From Phycomyces nitens (lineage: Eukaryota > Mucoromycota > Mucoromycetes > Mucorales > Phycomycetaceae), in NCBI GenBank assembly GCA_022702545.1, contig JAHRBC010000003.1:7750001-7814000 (forward strand): DNA of 64,000 nt, written 5' to 3'. Shown here piece by piece: positions 1 through 11,906 of this stretch. The notes under the pieces were generated by a model. The model was not told where the DNA came from, did not search any database, and saw nothing but the letters and a program-made list of their open reading frames with translations. The number at the start of each line of letters is the position of its first letter. Position 1 is the stretch's first letter. Position numbers and translations under genes: made by a program.

Positions 1-142
1 GCCTTATACAGAGTCTTTACTACCATTTTTTCTGCCGTAGTGACAGTTGTATAGATTCTAATTGGTGTTTGACATCAGCCAGCAGGTCAGTGTCAGAAGA
101 GGCTGGGTCAGGCACTCTGTGCAATAAAATCCTTGAACGGTG

Positions 143-483
143 TGTGATATTTGTAGTAGAAATTGGGACGGTAGATACTTTGAGACTCTTTATTGTGGTT
201 TAGAAAAAGTTAAAGTATATCCAGTTATTGATTCAAGAAGTATGTTAACTTAGTATTTATAATTATTGTTATAATTCTTATCAGCTTGGATATTCATTAT
301 CATAATAGCTGTGTTATCAGTTAATAGGTATTTTGAGACTTTGTCCCACAATAGATTGGGTATGGTATTTTCATATTTGGATAAGGATTTCTGGATGGTA
401 TAGTTTGTCTTGATTTTAGATAATCCCGCTATCTGGGTTTATATATCACTTTTCTCTGATATACCATTATGTCAAATACAACA
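143..483 (-). mobile_element. Solo LTR of Ty3 family A
   Basis: This 341-bp block matches the two LTRs of the complete Ty3 element at 17308-22786 almost end to end. It starts TGTGATATTTG and ends AAATACAACA, so it has the TG...CA termini of LTRs. The bases next to it are CGGTG on the left and CAGTG on the right, which fits a 5-bp target duplication with one mismatch. No internal Ty3 sequence is attached, so it is a solo LTR left by LTR-LTR recombination. It has more differences from the 17-22 kb LTRs than those have from each other, so it is older. Confidence 0.85.
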
Positions 484-765
484 CAGTGTAGTATACACAC
501 TACAGTTGAGTGAAATACAGACTCCATAACCAATCCCAGTTACTACTTGCTAATGACTCTGGCAAGTTAATATCTCAGGAGCAGTTACACACCAGGCACA
601 TGTACACTTCACACTGCTACAGTGATAACCAACTATTAAACGATGGGGACTTTAATTACAAGGGAATTTGAATAATAGTATATAAGCAATAATAATATTC
701 TTTCTTCAATAAACAACACTCTCACAGTATTCTTATTTCCCTAACAAGATACTAACAATCCATAT
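484..765. mobile_element. LTR-like repeat, family C (copy 1)
   Basis: This sequence is clearly related to 24778-25030 and to 62615-62870. Shared landmarks are a GTATACACAC box, a stretch around GCAGTTACACACCAGGCACA, a CACTTCACACT box and CTTTCTTCAATAAA. The 24.7-kb copy follows a polypurine tract behind an integrase gene, so the family is probably an LTR (inference). The family A solo LTR directly abuts this copy and appears to have been inserted into it. Outer borders are uncertain. Confidence 0.6.
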
Positions 766-2269
766 ATCTCATTTTTTACTGTGAATTGTTTTACTTTACT
801 TCAAATCACCAAAATGTCCAATCATATTGCAGATCACTGCAAAAATGACCCCAATTTTCATATGTGAAATAAAGTAGGATTCTGAGAAATAGTGACAATA
901 AAACCTGGGTTCCGATGAAAATTTATCTGAGCTACAGATACATGGGCACATATGGAATGAATTGTTTCCTTCGGCAGACAGAATAGTCTGTGCATGGACA
1001 ATGGTTCCTTTAGTTACCATGAACCCAGAAAACTCAATTAGGATCAATATTTTTTTACATTTCCGATTGTGATCAGTCTATTTCTATTTAAAAGACAGTG
1101 TTTTTGAAAGGTCTTTCATCTGTTGGCAGTGTGGAGTGTCACTGCCTACCACTGTATGGCAGTTTCTATTGGATATCATATTATGTATTCTATTGATATT
1201 TCTTGATATAATTGTCCAGAACCATTTTCTCGAGCTTCTTTAAAAGAACAATTTATGGGAAATAGTTTACAAAAAAAAATTTATTTGATAAAAAATATTT
1301 ATTTTCTAGTTGGATTGCCTAGTTATCTATTCAAAGCATGGGCTATTCATATATTAACATTATGGATTACCTTTTACAAATGCAGTTGAAATGAGCAAAA
1401 ACAATTTACAGCAATTGAATATAAAATAGGAATACTGCTTGGATATATAATGTGAATCTCTATACTGAAAACAAAACATTGATTAGGTTTATGTATTATG
1501 TCTTTTACTATTATAGAGAGAGAAAACTTACTTGAGGCAGATTCAGCATACTTGGTACTGAATTGAAAACAACAAAGATGTTAATAATGTATTATGAATA
1601 GAGAATATAACAGAGAAGTTATACTTATAATACACTCGCAAAAAGTATGACTAATATTTAAATATAATATTGCAAGATCTATGAGAGTAAGATAATAGAA
1701 TATGAGTGTTAGTCTACATGGGGTTATAGTGTTATTGATTATATATACCATATTATATACTGCTATGGTTCTCAGCTGTGTAAAGTGCGCAGTATCTATA
1801 ATTTATAAATGTTTAGTAAGAAAATAAATATTTGTATGGGTCAATCTTTATCTTACCAGTGAGATAAGTTGTGGTATATCTGATACTATTAGTAGTCAAG
1901 CAATGTCATTTAGTAAAAGTAAAAGTAAAAGGAAAAAGACTTACTGGGATATGTAACTAAAAAAAAAAGAACAAATGAGTAAGCAAAGAGGAAAAGGCAA
2001 ATGGAACCGAAAGAGTGGTTTAAATTGTAAAACAAAACAAAAAATATCCTAAAAGAAAAATCATTGAGTCTAAAACCAAATCACAAAACTCATATTCATA
2101 TTACGCTTTCACAAATCATTTATAGCTATAAAAGATAAATATCAAATTCATTATTATATTCTTCATATCACTTAAAGAAATTTTTATTACTTACTGTGAA
2201 CTATATTGTATGTATATCTCTTTACTTGTATAATTCTTAATAGTATTTAACTAATTTTGCCTCTAGAAA
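766..2269. other. AT-rich spacer, no gene seen
   Basis: No convincing reading frame is present. The minus strand carries scattered intron-donor-like motifs (near 1525, 1850 and 1937) resembling those at 8.2-10.4 kb, but I could not assemble exons here. The stretch lies directly upstream of the accessory gene of CACTA element 1 and may be part of that element. No CACTA-type terminal repeat was found in it. Confidence 0.4.
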
Positions 2270-3485
2270 ATGCCTCCCAATTCTACCAGATCAAGAGCAA
2301 ATCGAGAGGCCAGTTCTTCTCAGCAGGTGACAGCTGGTCATATTGAGCAACACCAACTTGGCCCAAGCATTCCTCTAAGCAACAATAGGGACCAGCAGTT
2401 CAAAGATCTTTTTGATGAGGTAAAGACTGTCCAGGTTGAAATTGCAACTGTCAACCGAAGACTTGGCATGTTGTTTGATACAAACAAAGAGACCAAGACA
2501 GCCATTAGCAATTTGGCCAATGCTCATGCCAATAGTGAGGCTTGTATGGCATCATTTGTCTCAATTGCAATGGCTCCTGCTGTTGTATCCGAGAAGTCTA
2601 TCAGTATCAGCAATACTGGTAGAATCATCCTGGTATGTTTAACTCAAATTATATATATAGACTAACCAAATTATATCCAGGGCCTCATTAAAGGCAAGAT
2701 GTGGAAGAAGAACTTGGATTCAGATAACCTGGGTCTGATTGCTGAAAACAACAGCAGAAAAAGATGGAATAAGAACAAGCAGATTAATCATCCTGATAAT
2801 GTCGCAATCATCAGTTACTTGAAGGAGTATATTCTTTCACAGCCTGAAGCTTCTGGGTTTTGGCCTGATATGGTGGTAAATAAGATCAAGAACAATTACA
2901 AGCATTCCCACCATAAAGCTTGTATGACACCCGAACAAGATGAGGCCAAAAAGCAAAAAGGCCAATCTAACAGCAGGATTGCTGAGGTTTGTACAAAATG
3001 ATTGATTTAAAATATTTTCAGTTTTCTCATATTATATTACGTATAGATCCTCCGGCGTCAAATTGCGACATACAAGAGCAACTGGAGGGTGATTGACAAA
3101 GACATGGGAGATAAGCCAGGCAACGCAGCTGAGATGGCTTATCTCCATGTTCTTAAAAAAGAAGTGATGTCAGATGGGGAGTCGGAGACAGAGGAGTTGG
3201 AGTCGAATTACAAGGTGCATGTGTTGAATGTTGCTCGGCCGAGATGGAGAAGTGATGAGATAAATATATAAAGTATATACTTGTAAAACAAGGATGCTAA
3301 TAAAGGGAATATAGCTCAACAGACTCTTGTCAGTTATTGACCGAGTTGCAAGAGTCTGTAACTCGGCAAAATTCCAGTCCAAGGCAAAGCCAAGAATGCC
3401 AAGGAGACAAAAAACGGAGAATCTTGTTCCCATCCCCTCTCACTTGTGTTCCTCTCTCCCTTCTTGGGCATTTAGAGATGAATAA
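2270..3485 (+). pseudogene. CACTA element 1 accessory (TnpA-like) protein, splice donor lost
   Basis: Exons at 2270-2632, 2681-2986, 3047-3259 and 3315-3485 join in frame for about 350 residues. The structure matches the accessory gene at 10721-11906: four exons, and a second exon of exactly 306 nt in both. The family is unknown to me. The protein is polar and basic, with an acidic stretch (SDGESETEELES) late in exon 3. By analogy with CACTA transposons, where a second gene encodes a DNA-binding partner of the transposase, it may bind element ends (inference). The donor after exon 3 reads GAG|AT where the other copy has GAG|GT, so normal splicing would fail and translation would stop in the intron. 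The gene converges on the Tnp2 gene at 3609-7344. Confidence 0.6.
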
Positions 3486-3608
3486 AACATTTTTGTAAAT
3501 GACAAACGACTTATTTTTGGATTAATATAGAATATATAATGGGGTTAGATAAAAGTAAAAGTAAAAGAAAATAAAAATAAAAATAAAAATAAAAATAAAA
3601 ATAATAAA

Positions 3609-6600
3609 TTAATAAGAGATCTTTCTGGGAAGAGGGACTACAAGTCTTTTTCTAATATCTCTGGTTGTTTTGTACTCCATGATTGCAACAGACATTAGGA
3701 TACGATATACTGGGAGGATACACTCGAAATCAAGAGGGTAGAAGGCATCTTCAACAATCTCAATTCCCTCAAACTCTCTACTCCTGTCTGATGTAGTTTT
3801 GAACCACTTTACGAAAGCAAAGGTATGCTGACTATTGTGGACATTTTCACGTTGCAGAGAAGAAACAACAGGGCTAAATGTATGAACAAATAGGTATTGA
3901 ATCTCTCCAACATACGCGTACTCTACCCCAGTCTTGTTTTCAATAAAAATTGCTTGAATATACGATCCGCGATTCTCTTTGCCATTGATGCCATTGATGC
4001 CCTTGAATGTCTGGCCTAGGAGATTAACCGACTTCAGCTTTTTGAACCAGTCATTCACAAAAGCCGTGCCTTGCATCATGTCTTTGCAGCTATGGATCTC
4101 ATTGTCGTTATACGCAACCTGGTAGTATTCGACCAAGCAATCGTATTCTTCTTTTGGTATCATTGCTTTTGATTGCTTTTGCTGGATTGTTATAGGCAAT
4201 GGAAGGGGCTCATTGCCTTGTACAGGTACGTGCAGATTTTCAGCGGATTCAAGAAAGTCTGGGAGCAAGAATGGGCTTTGGGTGTTTTTGGCAGCTATTG
4301 TTGAATGGTTTTTGTGGTCTGCATTTGTCAACTTGTACAAAATGTCAGCGCAGGGAAAACTTGGCTGGTGCTTCAAAATTGTATGGACATGATCGTTCTT
4401 GTAAGTCTCTTCCAGGTGTTGTAAATGAGTATTGATCACTGCTGAATCTGAGAGTAAGACTGAAGGATAAAATAATATCCTCAGCTATTCCAGTCAAACG
4501 GATCTGCCTTTATGAGATTATCCAATACACAGATCATCATACACATAATTGATTATTATTTATTATTATTATCGTTATCACCATAATATGGGATATACAG
4601 ATATACACATATTTATCTAATGGCATCATCATATTCCATCTACATATTTTGTTTATTATATGAATACTTGATTGAGAGACTACAACTACAATGAATCAAT
4701 AATTCTAAAACATTATCCAAGTATCTGGGTCGGAATATTAAAATATTACCAATAGCATAAATGCTCTTCTTTACCAAAGCTCTCTGGCTGATCTGACTGG
4801 AGAAGTATCATATCAATAGGTCTCTCTGGATCTTTCCAGAAAGACAATACTCCTGGAAGATGATTCATCGTGATAAATATTACCAAAGCATATACTGAAT
4901 TATAAATCAGAAAACATATAAATATCAGTAGTTAGTTCTGTGTAGAAAGATAACCTTTTTCTTTTGAATAAACACCCTACACAAGTTCTCACGAATTCTT
5001 TCGTATCTTTCCAAGTTTATTTCTACCCACAACACCAGGAATTGTCTCATGTAGGTTGATTCGAACCCACTTCGCCTGTTCGTGTCTATGTTTTTTAAGA
5101 TACTGTTGTACCTTTCGAAGCTAAAGAGCCAGTAACCATAGAACGGCCCAAAGTCATTGATTGTCTGGCGAAGGTGGAGGTGGAGGTGCATGTTTGGAGA
5201 CAGAAGACTATGATCATAAATCTCCTCGCATCCTTTACAGAACAACTCAAGAGATGCATGGCCTTGCTTGATCTCATCATCAGAAACACTGGGCTTGGTA
5301 AGTAAATGGCATGCGTTGACGAAATGCATCCAGTTTGAGAAGTGAAGGTCTGGAATTACGCTCTTTAATGCCACTGGAGAGTAAACCAGGCACCACGATT
5401 TCCACTCTTCTGCCTTCATAAAGGGGAACCCTTTTCCAATCTCCGTCTTTATCTGGGTATAATTGGCCGGCAACACCATCTTCTCCACCATCTTCTGCAT
5501 GGCAACAAGACTCTTATCGTTGATTACTCCATCTTCAAGCCATCTCTCCATCATTCTCTTGGCAGTGCCTAAGAAAAGATTGTGCATTGGATCGATGATC
5601 GTGCAGCGGACAATGTCAAAGTACTGGAGACAATGCAGTTTGGACCAGCGAACACCACTGGTAACTTCAAGGCGCTGCCTCTCAGCTTGAGTGGGTGCAT
5701 TTCTCCAGACCTCAGCATCCTTACGATTATCATCTCTAGTGTGAAGGAGCCACTTTGAAGAATCAAATCCAGAATAATCAACAGAGTTCGTTCCAGCTAA
5801 CCGATTGAACCGACAATTGCATTTGTGGCAGGCATTTGTACTCATATGGGACATAAATCTACATACTTTCCTTGCAGCGGGAATGTCACAAGTGACCAGA
5901 AAGAGAGCGGCACGGACAGTTGCACCAGATGGGCATTGATGGGTCTTGATCTTGATACCCTGGTATAACTCTTCCAATTCATCTACCAGAGGTCTGAGGT
6001 AATTGTTGATCTCTGATGTCTTCGCTTCTCTTGGTCCTGGCACTAATCCAACAAGGATAATGTTCTCCTTCTTGAACCGGATATCTCGAGGAAGATTGTT
6101 AATGACAAGGTATATGGCTCCACAAGAATATGTGACTCCATCGAATGGCTGGAACCAGTCAATGTTGAGGGTCAACATTAATGAGCGGTCACTGTCAACA
6201 AAGGGAATGCCATTGATATCCAATACTTCGTTCCACATTGCACCGTCGTATACATCGAACATCATGTCCTTTGCCTTTGGACCACGATTCCACGAACTGA
6301 TATCATCTTCAAACTCAGGGCGGCCAAAGAACAGCTCCAGTGATTTCTTGATGGAGTGAAACACGTACGTTTTCTTTGGGATCCTAGATCCAGATCCGGA
6401 CTTGAACAACAGAGTTCCACACAAGGAGTTTTTTCCAAACTTGTCAAACAAGCAGCAAGAAGGAGTGGAGTCATCGTTCTCATAAATGCTATGACATTCA
6501 CCACAAGCAACATACTTCTTTACACCATTTGACAAAACGTCAAGACCAGCCAATTGTCTGAGGCCTTGAACACTCACAGGAAGACGGAATGGGTTGCAAA

Positions 6601-7344
6601 AGAATTCCAAGACCTTGTTCACAATTGCAATTAAGACTATGGCACCTCCGTTAACAACATATAATGATATGAAGATAGCAATTGTGGTAACAATGAATCG
6701 GTGAATGAAACTCAATTCTGAGACAGATTCTGAAGAATAGTCTATTTAAAATGAAAATATTATTAATCCATTATTTTCGTTTTAGGACCAGGATTATGTT
6801 TAGTACTGTACATACCTTCATCATCAACAATCTCATCGTCACTTGAATCATTGCCATCTGATTCATCAGAAGCAGAGCAATTGTCATCCTCATCATGAAA
6901 CAAAGTGTCGTTCTCAGAAAGAGGTAAGATTTCTTTCTGAGATTGAGTGTCAGCATTGGTGCTGTCAACCAAATCTACTAAAAAGGAATATTATTATTAA
7001 ACTCAAATTAACAATAAAAATAAAGTCTTTACCATTGAGATCATAATCCATATCATTGTCAGGACTACAGATATGAATCAATTCTTCATATTGAGCTGTA
7101 TCCATGGATACAGTGTTTTCAACAGATTGCCTGGCCTCTATAATAAATTTATTATTATCTGAAATATAAATAAATATAATTATAATCTCTTACGTTTTTG
7201 TGCATTTAAAATGCTTTGTGCTTCTTCATTTATCATATGACGTTTGAAGGTCTGAATAGGTACTACGTTGTAGCCACCATGCTTCTTTTTGCAAACAGAG
7301 CATCTGCATTCTTTTGTAACTTTTGAGTTGCGGATTGGGGCCAT
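3609..7344 (-). pseudogene. CACTA (En/Spm) Tnp2-type transposase, split by a solo LTR
   Basis: Exons on the minus strand are 7344-7194, 7137-7033, 6977-6816 and 6741-3609. The last exon is broken by a 618-bp LTR plus its 5-bp target duplication. Without the insertion the frame is uninterrupted for 976 codons including the stop. The start is chosen at an ATG followed by a short cysteine-rich domain (CRCSVCKKKHGGY). An acidic linker follows, then the Tnp2 core: LTLNIDWFQPFDG, SCGAIYLVINNLPRD, LVGLVPGPREA, a CHKC pair, DPMHNLFLGTAKRMM and a histidine-rich NMHLHLHL motif. These blocks are typical of Tnp2 transposases, which cut and paste CACTA elements. It is about two-thirds similar by eye to the copy at 12028-15094. 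As it stands it cannot make a full-length enzyme. Confidence 0.88.
4417..5034 (-). mobile_element. Solo LTR of family B (618 bp) inside Tnp2
   Basis: The block begins TGTTGTAAATGAG and ends CCCACAACA, giving TG...CA ends. It is flanked by the perfect 5-bp duplication CCAGG at 4412-4416 and 5035-5039. A second copy spans 17156-23123 with another element inside it, and a truncated third copy lies at 8934-9204. Because the flanking Tnp2 codons rejoin in frame when the block and one CCAGG are removed, this is an insertion and not an intron. No internal retrotransposon sequence is attached. Confidence 0.92.
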
Positions 7345-7553
7345 TTTTAATAAAATATTTGCGTTTGGTTTAGCAGTAAAAGAGAGAAGTTCAAGGCACA
7401 GCTCATTTTATTTATTTCTGAGTTGATAATGCTTTTTTATTTCTACACCGCCCTTCAGAACCAATGAAACTGTCTAATAATTATTCAAGTACTTAATTTA
7501 CAAAAACTGTCTGAATTACAATTTTATGTTTCACTGGAAAAAGTATACAATTT

Positions 7554-7630
7554 TATGGTGGAGAAATATCTGTAGTATTAAAGTACCATCATCGATTTAT
7601 TGTTATTTCAATCTATATTTCTCCACCATA
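7554..7630. repeat. Perfect 16-bp inverted repeat, MITE-like
   Basis: TATGGTGGAGAAATAT at 7554-7569 is matched by its exact reverse complement at 7615-7630, with a 45-bp spacer. A perfect 16-bp arm pair in non-coding AT-rich DNA is unlikely by chance and suggests a tiny non-autonomous DNA element or a hairpin-forming site. I see no second copy in the window. Confidence 0.6.
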
Positions 7631-7868
7631 CAAATATGAATGATACTATAGGGAATGACGCCTGGTCTATCAGAGAAATAGGTCTTTAGTTCCGCTTGAA
7701 AAACCTTTGATACCCCCCAACTTTTCTGTTATTAAAGAGGTCTAGTTTATTTTATATTTCGTGTCGAGTAAGCCTATTATTTATTGTATTTTGTGCCATA
7801 TAAAGCTAATCGCAATATCGCGATTTACAATCTATTCATATCCTTTACTTTTAACCTCAGTAACTCAT

Positions 7869-7985
7869 CTCTTTAGGCTGAAAAGCAAAGGGAAATAGTG
7901 TCTTTAGACTGAAAATCAAAGGGAAATAATGTCTTTAGACTGAAAAGCAAAGGGAAATAATGTCTTTTAGACTGAAAAACACCGT
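7869..7985. repeat. 31-bp minisatellite, about 3.5 copies
   Basis: A unit of roughly 31 bp with the core GACTGAAAAGCAAAGGGAAA followed by TAATGTCTTTA is repeated in tandem more than three times, with single-base differences between units (for example GGCTG versus GACTG and AGC versus ATC). It lies in non-coding DNA between the two CACTA elements. Confidence 0.85.
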
Positions 7986-8933
7986 ATCATACGTTTACAT
8001 ACAAGCCTCATTTGTTGATTTTTAAAAAATAAATTGTTTTTTATTTATTTTTTATTTATTTAATATATATATTTCTAGATGAATGCTCTAATCATATAAT
8101 AATAATATATATGCTATTTCTAGAGTATTGTTTGATATTTTGCATCTAGCAAGACCAACAAGTTCCTACCTGATAGATATTGGGTACTGTCTTGGAGAAG
8201 AATGGTGCTATTTAATAGTAATAGGAGCAAAGATTAATTAAATAATCGTAATAGATCAAATTATTTGCTGTTGTACTTACAATGTTGATATCGTGAGTAG
8301 ATGGACTACTTGATAGATTCATGAGAATATCTCAGCATATTAGCTGTCAGTTGAGATTGTCTAAGAATTGTAAAGTTATTAGTATTCTAGATATTCATAT
8401 ATACTATATTATCAGCGGTTTTCTTACCTGTGTGATTGTTTGTTCAGGCATGCGGATGAGATTCTTAATATATCTAATAGAGAATAGAACATAGTTATAT
8501 ATGTATAAGTAAAGAGATATATATAATTTGTAATAATATAATAGCTTACCATGATGTTTGATTACAAGATTGAGTGACATGCAAAGCCGTGATGACTGAA
8601 GGCATCAAGTCATTAGTAAAGAGAAGCTTTGAGCAAATATTATTTTATGTTATTAAACCATGTAAAATGACCAAAGAGAAGAAGCTTGTTGATGATCTGT
8701 AAAGATAATGGCAAAATTATTAAATAATTACATAAAATAATAAGAATAAAATAATTACCAGTATGTGTATAAGAGCAAGAGGCAAAAGAGAAAGAACGAA
8801 AAATAATTTGAGTTCCAAGGTGGTTTACCCCTAAAAAAAAGTGCGGTCTCTAAAATCAATAATCCCAAAAACATAATATAATCGTCATTTTCATTTTACA
8901 GTTAGACGCTTTATTTAATCAATAAAAGACACT

Positions 8934-9204
8934 TGTTGTAAATGAGTATTGATCACTGCTGAATCTGAGAGTAAGACTGAAGGATAAAATAATATCCTCA
9001 GCTATTCCAGTCAAACGGATCTGCCTTTATGAGATTATCCAATACACAGATCATCATACACATAATTGATTATTATTTATTATTATTATCGTTATCACCA
9101 TAATATGGGATATACAGATATACACATATTTATCTAATGGCATCATCATATTCCATCTACATATTTCGTTTATTATATGAATACTTGATTGAGAGACTAC
9201 AACT
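8934..9204 (-). mobile_element. Truncated family B LTR
   Basis: This 271-bp segment matches 4417-4687 nearly base for base, starting at TGTTGTAAATGAG. Similarity ends abruptly after GAGACTACAACT, where the full copy continues with ACAATGAATC and this one changes to CACTGGAAAAA. It has only one LTR end and no matching target duplication, so it is a broken fragment. Confidence 0.9.
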
Positions 9205-9740
9205 CACTGGAAAAATATATGCAAATCATGGAAATAACAGGTGTTGGTTATTGGGATATTATGTAACATAATAATGCTTGACAGCATAATATTATAGAAT
9301 GCCTAGCTGACATAATATTGGATTTTTGCCCAAATGGTATTGATTACTTTGTCATTATGAAAGGGAGCTTAGGTACATTATCTGTGTGCGAACCTTAATT
9401 GAAAGCCAAGTATCTGTAAAATTACAAATATAGACTACTAAAAACCCCATTTATAAACCACCTGGATTCAAGAGGGCTGTTATTTTCTCAATTCTAGGTG
9501 GTTTTGGCTGCCTATTGATTCATTCTATTGGATCAATTGCTTCAACAACACCTGGTATTGATCGGATTTTTAAAAAAACACATTTGATATTGATTTTGTT
9601 TTGGTAGGATATAATAATTTTGTATATTTTATTATAATATTTTTATTTGTAAAAGCACTAGTAATAATATAATCTCTTGCTCTGGACTACATGGTCTTAA
9701 TCTAATAATACGTATAATGGTTCTTGCAGACCATATTTTA
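9205..9740. other. Spacer with a short hairpin, no gene
   Basis: AT-rich DNA after the broken LTR. It begins CACTGGAAAAA, as at 7532. AAACCACCT at 9455-9463 pairs with AGGTGGTTT at 9496-9504 across a 32-bp loop. No reading frame of note. Confidence 0.4.
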
Positions 9741-10363
9741 TTTCCTACCTGAAAAACATGGATTCTGATTATATTTACCTGACCAAGTTTTATAGTCTAG
9801 CAATTGAATAAAAGAGCGCATTTTAGAATTTTTGTTATAGCATTTGATAGAATTGAAAGGCAAGGTACTTACTTGGCAATCGGGTATTTCATTAAATGAA
9901 AGAAACAAGAGTATACTGATATAAACAAGCCAGTATATATTTATATGCTTATAATAACGGATACATTTGGGCATGGATATACTATAATTAATATTAGAAA
10001 AATATTTTTAACAAGAGAAATAACTCAAAATACATACCTTTGGCAGTTGAATAAATGGATATTGGGTTTACTAAGAGTATACAATGTAAACTGTAATTAT
10101 GTTAGAGCAATGTATTTTTTATAAATGAGAAAGTAAAGAAAGGAAGAAATACATACATGGGTGCAATAATAGCTTTTTTGATAAACATGGATTATAAAAT
10201 GATATCATGGCAAGTCGCAGCTATTTGAAAATATTATGATAAGAGACATGACCGTGTAAAGAATATGATTGATAGTAATTACCTTTTGTATAAAAGAAAT
10301 CTGATGTTTGGTACCCTATGTGTATATAATGTAAGATGTGAGAATTTTAGGTGATATACTTAC

Positions 10364-10720
10364 ATAGTGTTAAAGAGCAGAAAAGGAATAAAAGAATAGA
10401 AAATAAAAATAATTATTAAAATATCTATGCCCCCTGAAATACGCATGGTCATTCTCTCTTGCTTTGAAATCGGAGAGTCATGTTAATTATACATTGAAAG
10501 TGCCCAAGAAAAAGGTTTTGGTCTATATATTAATAGGAATTTGACTCCGTCATGGTTTATAGACAAAGTATAATAGAGTCTTTTATATTCTTATTAATAT
10601 CTATATATACTTCTTTACTCTTTCAATAAAGCTAACCATCATCTTCTTTATCATGTAAGTTCATAATGGGCTATCAAAATACATTATATATACTAATTTA
10701 TTTATTGAATAATTAAGAAA
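10364..10720. other. Upstream region of the second accessory gene
   Basis: AT-rich non-coding DNA between the intron-rich region and the accessory gene of CACTA element 2. A loose inverted similarity exists between about 10523 and 10607 (TATTAATAGGAATTTGACT against its approximate complement). No clear terminal repeat or promoter motif could be identified. Confidence 0.3.
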
Positions 10721-11906
10721 ATGGCACCAAGAATCAATACCGCCAGAAATGCATCTGCAAATGGATCAATGTCCAGACCATTGATCAATACTGTCACCAA
10801 TGGCCGTGTAGGACCTGTTCGTCCTTCTCTTGCTCCTAGACAAGATATTGTTGGAGTTTCCAGAGAGGAATTTGATAACATTGTCAACCTCTTGTCCACC
10901 TTGGACAAAAAAATGACAACCATGTGCAATGATGTCGGCACACTCAAGGATAGTGGAAGCAAGATGATGACTTCCGTGGATGGTCTTGTCTTCGATGCAA
11001 TGAAGAGACAAGAATCTCCTCAGTTGGCCGGTCCACAGGCTATCCAGAGTGATAATTTTGAGATCCAACTGCGAGATGTTGTTGGCAACAGCAGAAACCC
11101 AAAGATCTCGGTAAATATTAAAAGTAAACACTGCTTGAATCATTATTAATCAATATAAACTAGAAACTCATTTGTGATCGCCTCAGAAACATGAATCTCA
11201 ACACTGATGATCCCCAAAAAATAAGTGAGAATGACGCAAAGATGACTTGGGATGTCAGTGTTGGGTTGTCTGATGAAGTCAACAAGAATGTGGCAGATGA
11301 CTTGTTGGTGTATCTGCGTGGCCAGAGTGAGTCTGCCTTTGTTCCGACAAAAGAACTATGTGGTATGATAGTTAACAACTATTACAACTGCATGGCCAAC
11401 AGCAAGCTCTCGTTGGAAGGCAAACTAGCCAAAAAAGAGGCAAACAGAAGAGGCAATCGCAAGACAGACGTAGGTGGCTCTATAAAAAATAAGAGAAACA
11501 TAAATATATTTATCATTATATTTTTTAGCTCTTCAAGAGACGGAAGAGAACATTTGCCAAACACAAGGCCGCCTCAATCGAAAAGTTTGGGAGAGACTAC
11601 AGTGGCGTCTTTTATAGAGATGTCATGTCTGATGACGAAAGTGATACAGACACAACTGTAACAGTGCTTCGCCCAAGCTGGTGAAGTGATGAGGTAGCTA
11701 TAACATATATTTCCACTTTTATTATATGTTTAACAAAGAAAATATTTGGATAGTTGAATGAGTTCTTTGACTTTCTCGATACTCTTGCAATAAGTGATTT
11801 GGGAAAGAGAGCAGGCCAGCTGAAGGCTCGCCATCACGTAGTTGTATCAAAAGCAATTCCTCGTGGCTTAGTAGCCAAAATGCCCGCGTGGACAAAACGT
11901 GAATAA
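10721..11906 (+). pseudogene. CACTA element 2 accessory (TnpA-like) protein with one nonsense codon
   Basis: Exons at 10721-11110, 11164-11469, 11529-11693 and 11754-11906 join in frame over 338 codons. The gene is the counterpart of 2270-3485: same orientation relative to Tnp2, same exon count, and an equal 306-nt second exon. The N-terminus is polar; exon 3 begins with a basic run (LFKRRKRTF). Codon 11682-11684 is TGA where the first copy has an Arg codon in the shared W-R-S-D-E context. All four splice sites and the downstream frame are otherwise intact. A CGA to TGA change would explain the stop. If read through, the protein would have about 337 residues. Its function is unknown; a DNA-binding partner of the transposase is the likeliest role. 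Confidence 0.6.

Larger units (their letters stand above)
7345..8145. other. Spacer right of CACTA element 1
   Basis: AT-rich DNA upstream of the first Tnp2 start. It contains the inverted repeat at 7554-7630 and the tandem repeat at 7869-7985, listed separately. A CACTGGAAAAA sequence at 7532 recurs at 9205 and resembles a CACTA-type end, but its orientation is wrong for the right end of this element. No gene seen. Confidence 0.4.
8208..10363 (-). ncRNA. Chain of nine consensus introns without a reading frame (possible spliced non-coding transcript or decayed gene)
   Basis: On the minus strand, good donor and acceptor pairs define introns at 10363-10316, 10282-10221, 10156-10091, 10037-9982, 9872-9797, 8758-8697, 8549-8474, 8427-8361 and 8280-8208. 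All are 48-76 bp, start GTAAGT, GTATGT or close variants, and end TAG or CAG, like the host genes here. The implied exons are 30-150 nt. Joining them gives no frame without stops: all three frames close within two or three exons. A truncated family B LTR (8934-9204) sits in the middle. Either this is a spliced non-coding RNA gene or the remains of a gene with many introns. No homology was recognised. Confidence 0.35.

Noticed and set aside
4440..5030. Large intron in the first Tnp2 gene
   Set aside because: TG...CA ends, a perfect CCAGG duplication and two other copies in the window show it is a solo LTR.
7532..9215. CACTGGAAAAA at 7532 and again at 9205 as CACTA element ends
   Set aside because: Both face the same way, and no matching inverted CCAGTG end with similar following bases was found near either element, so element borders could not be set.
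9749..9778. A tenth intron in the spliced region
   Set aside because: Only 30 nt long, shorter than any verified intron here.
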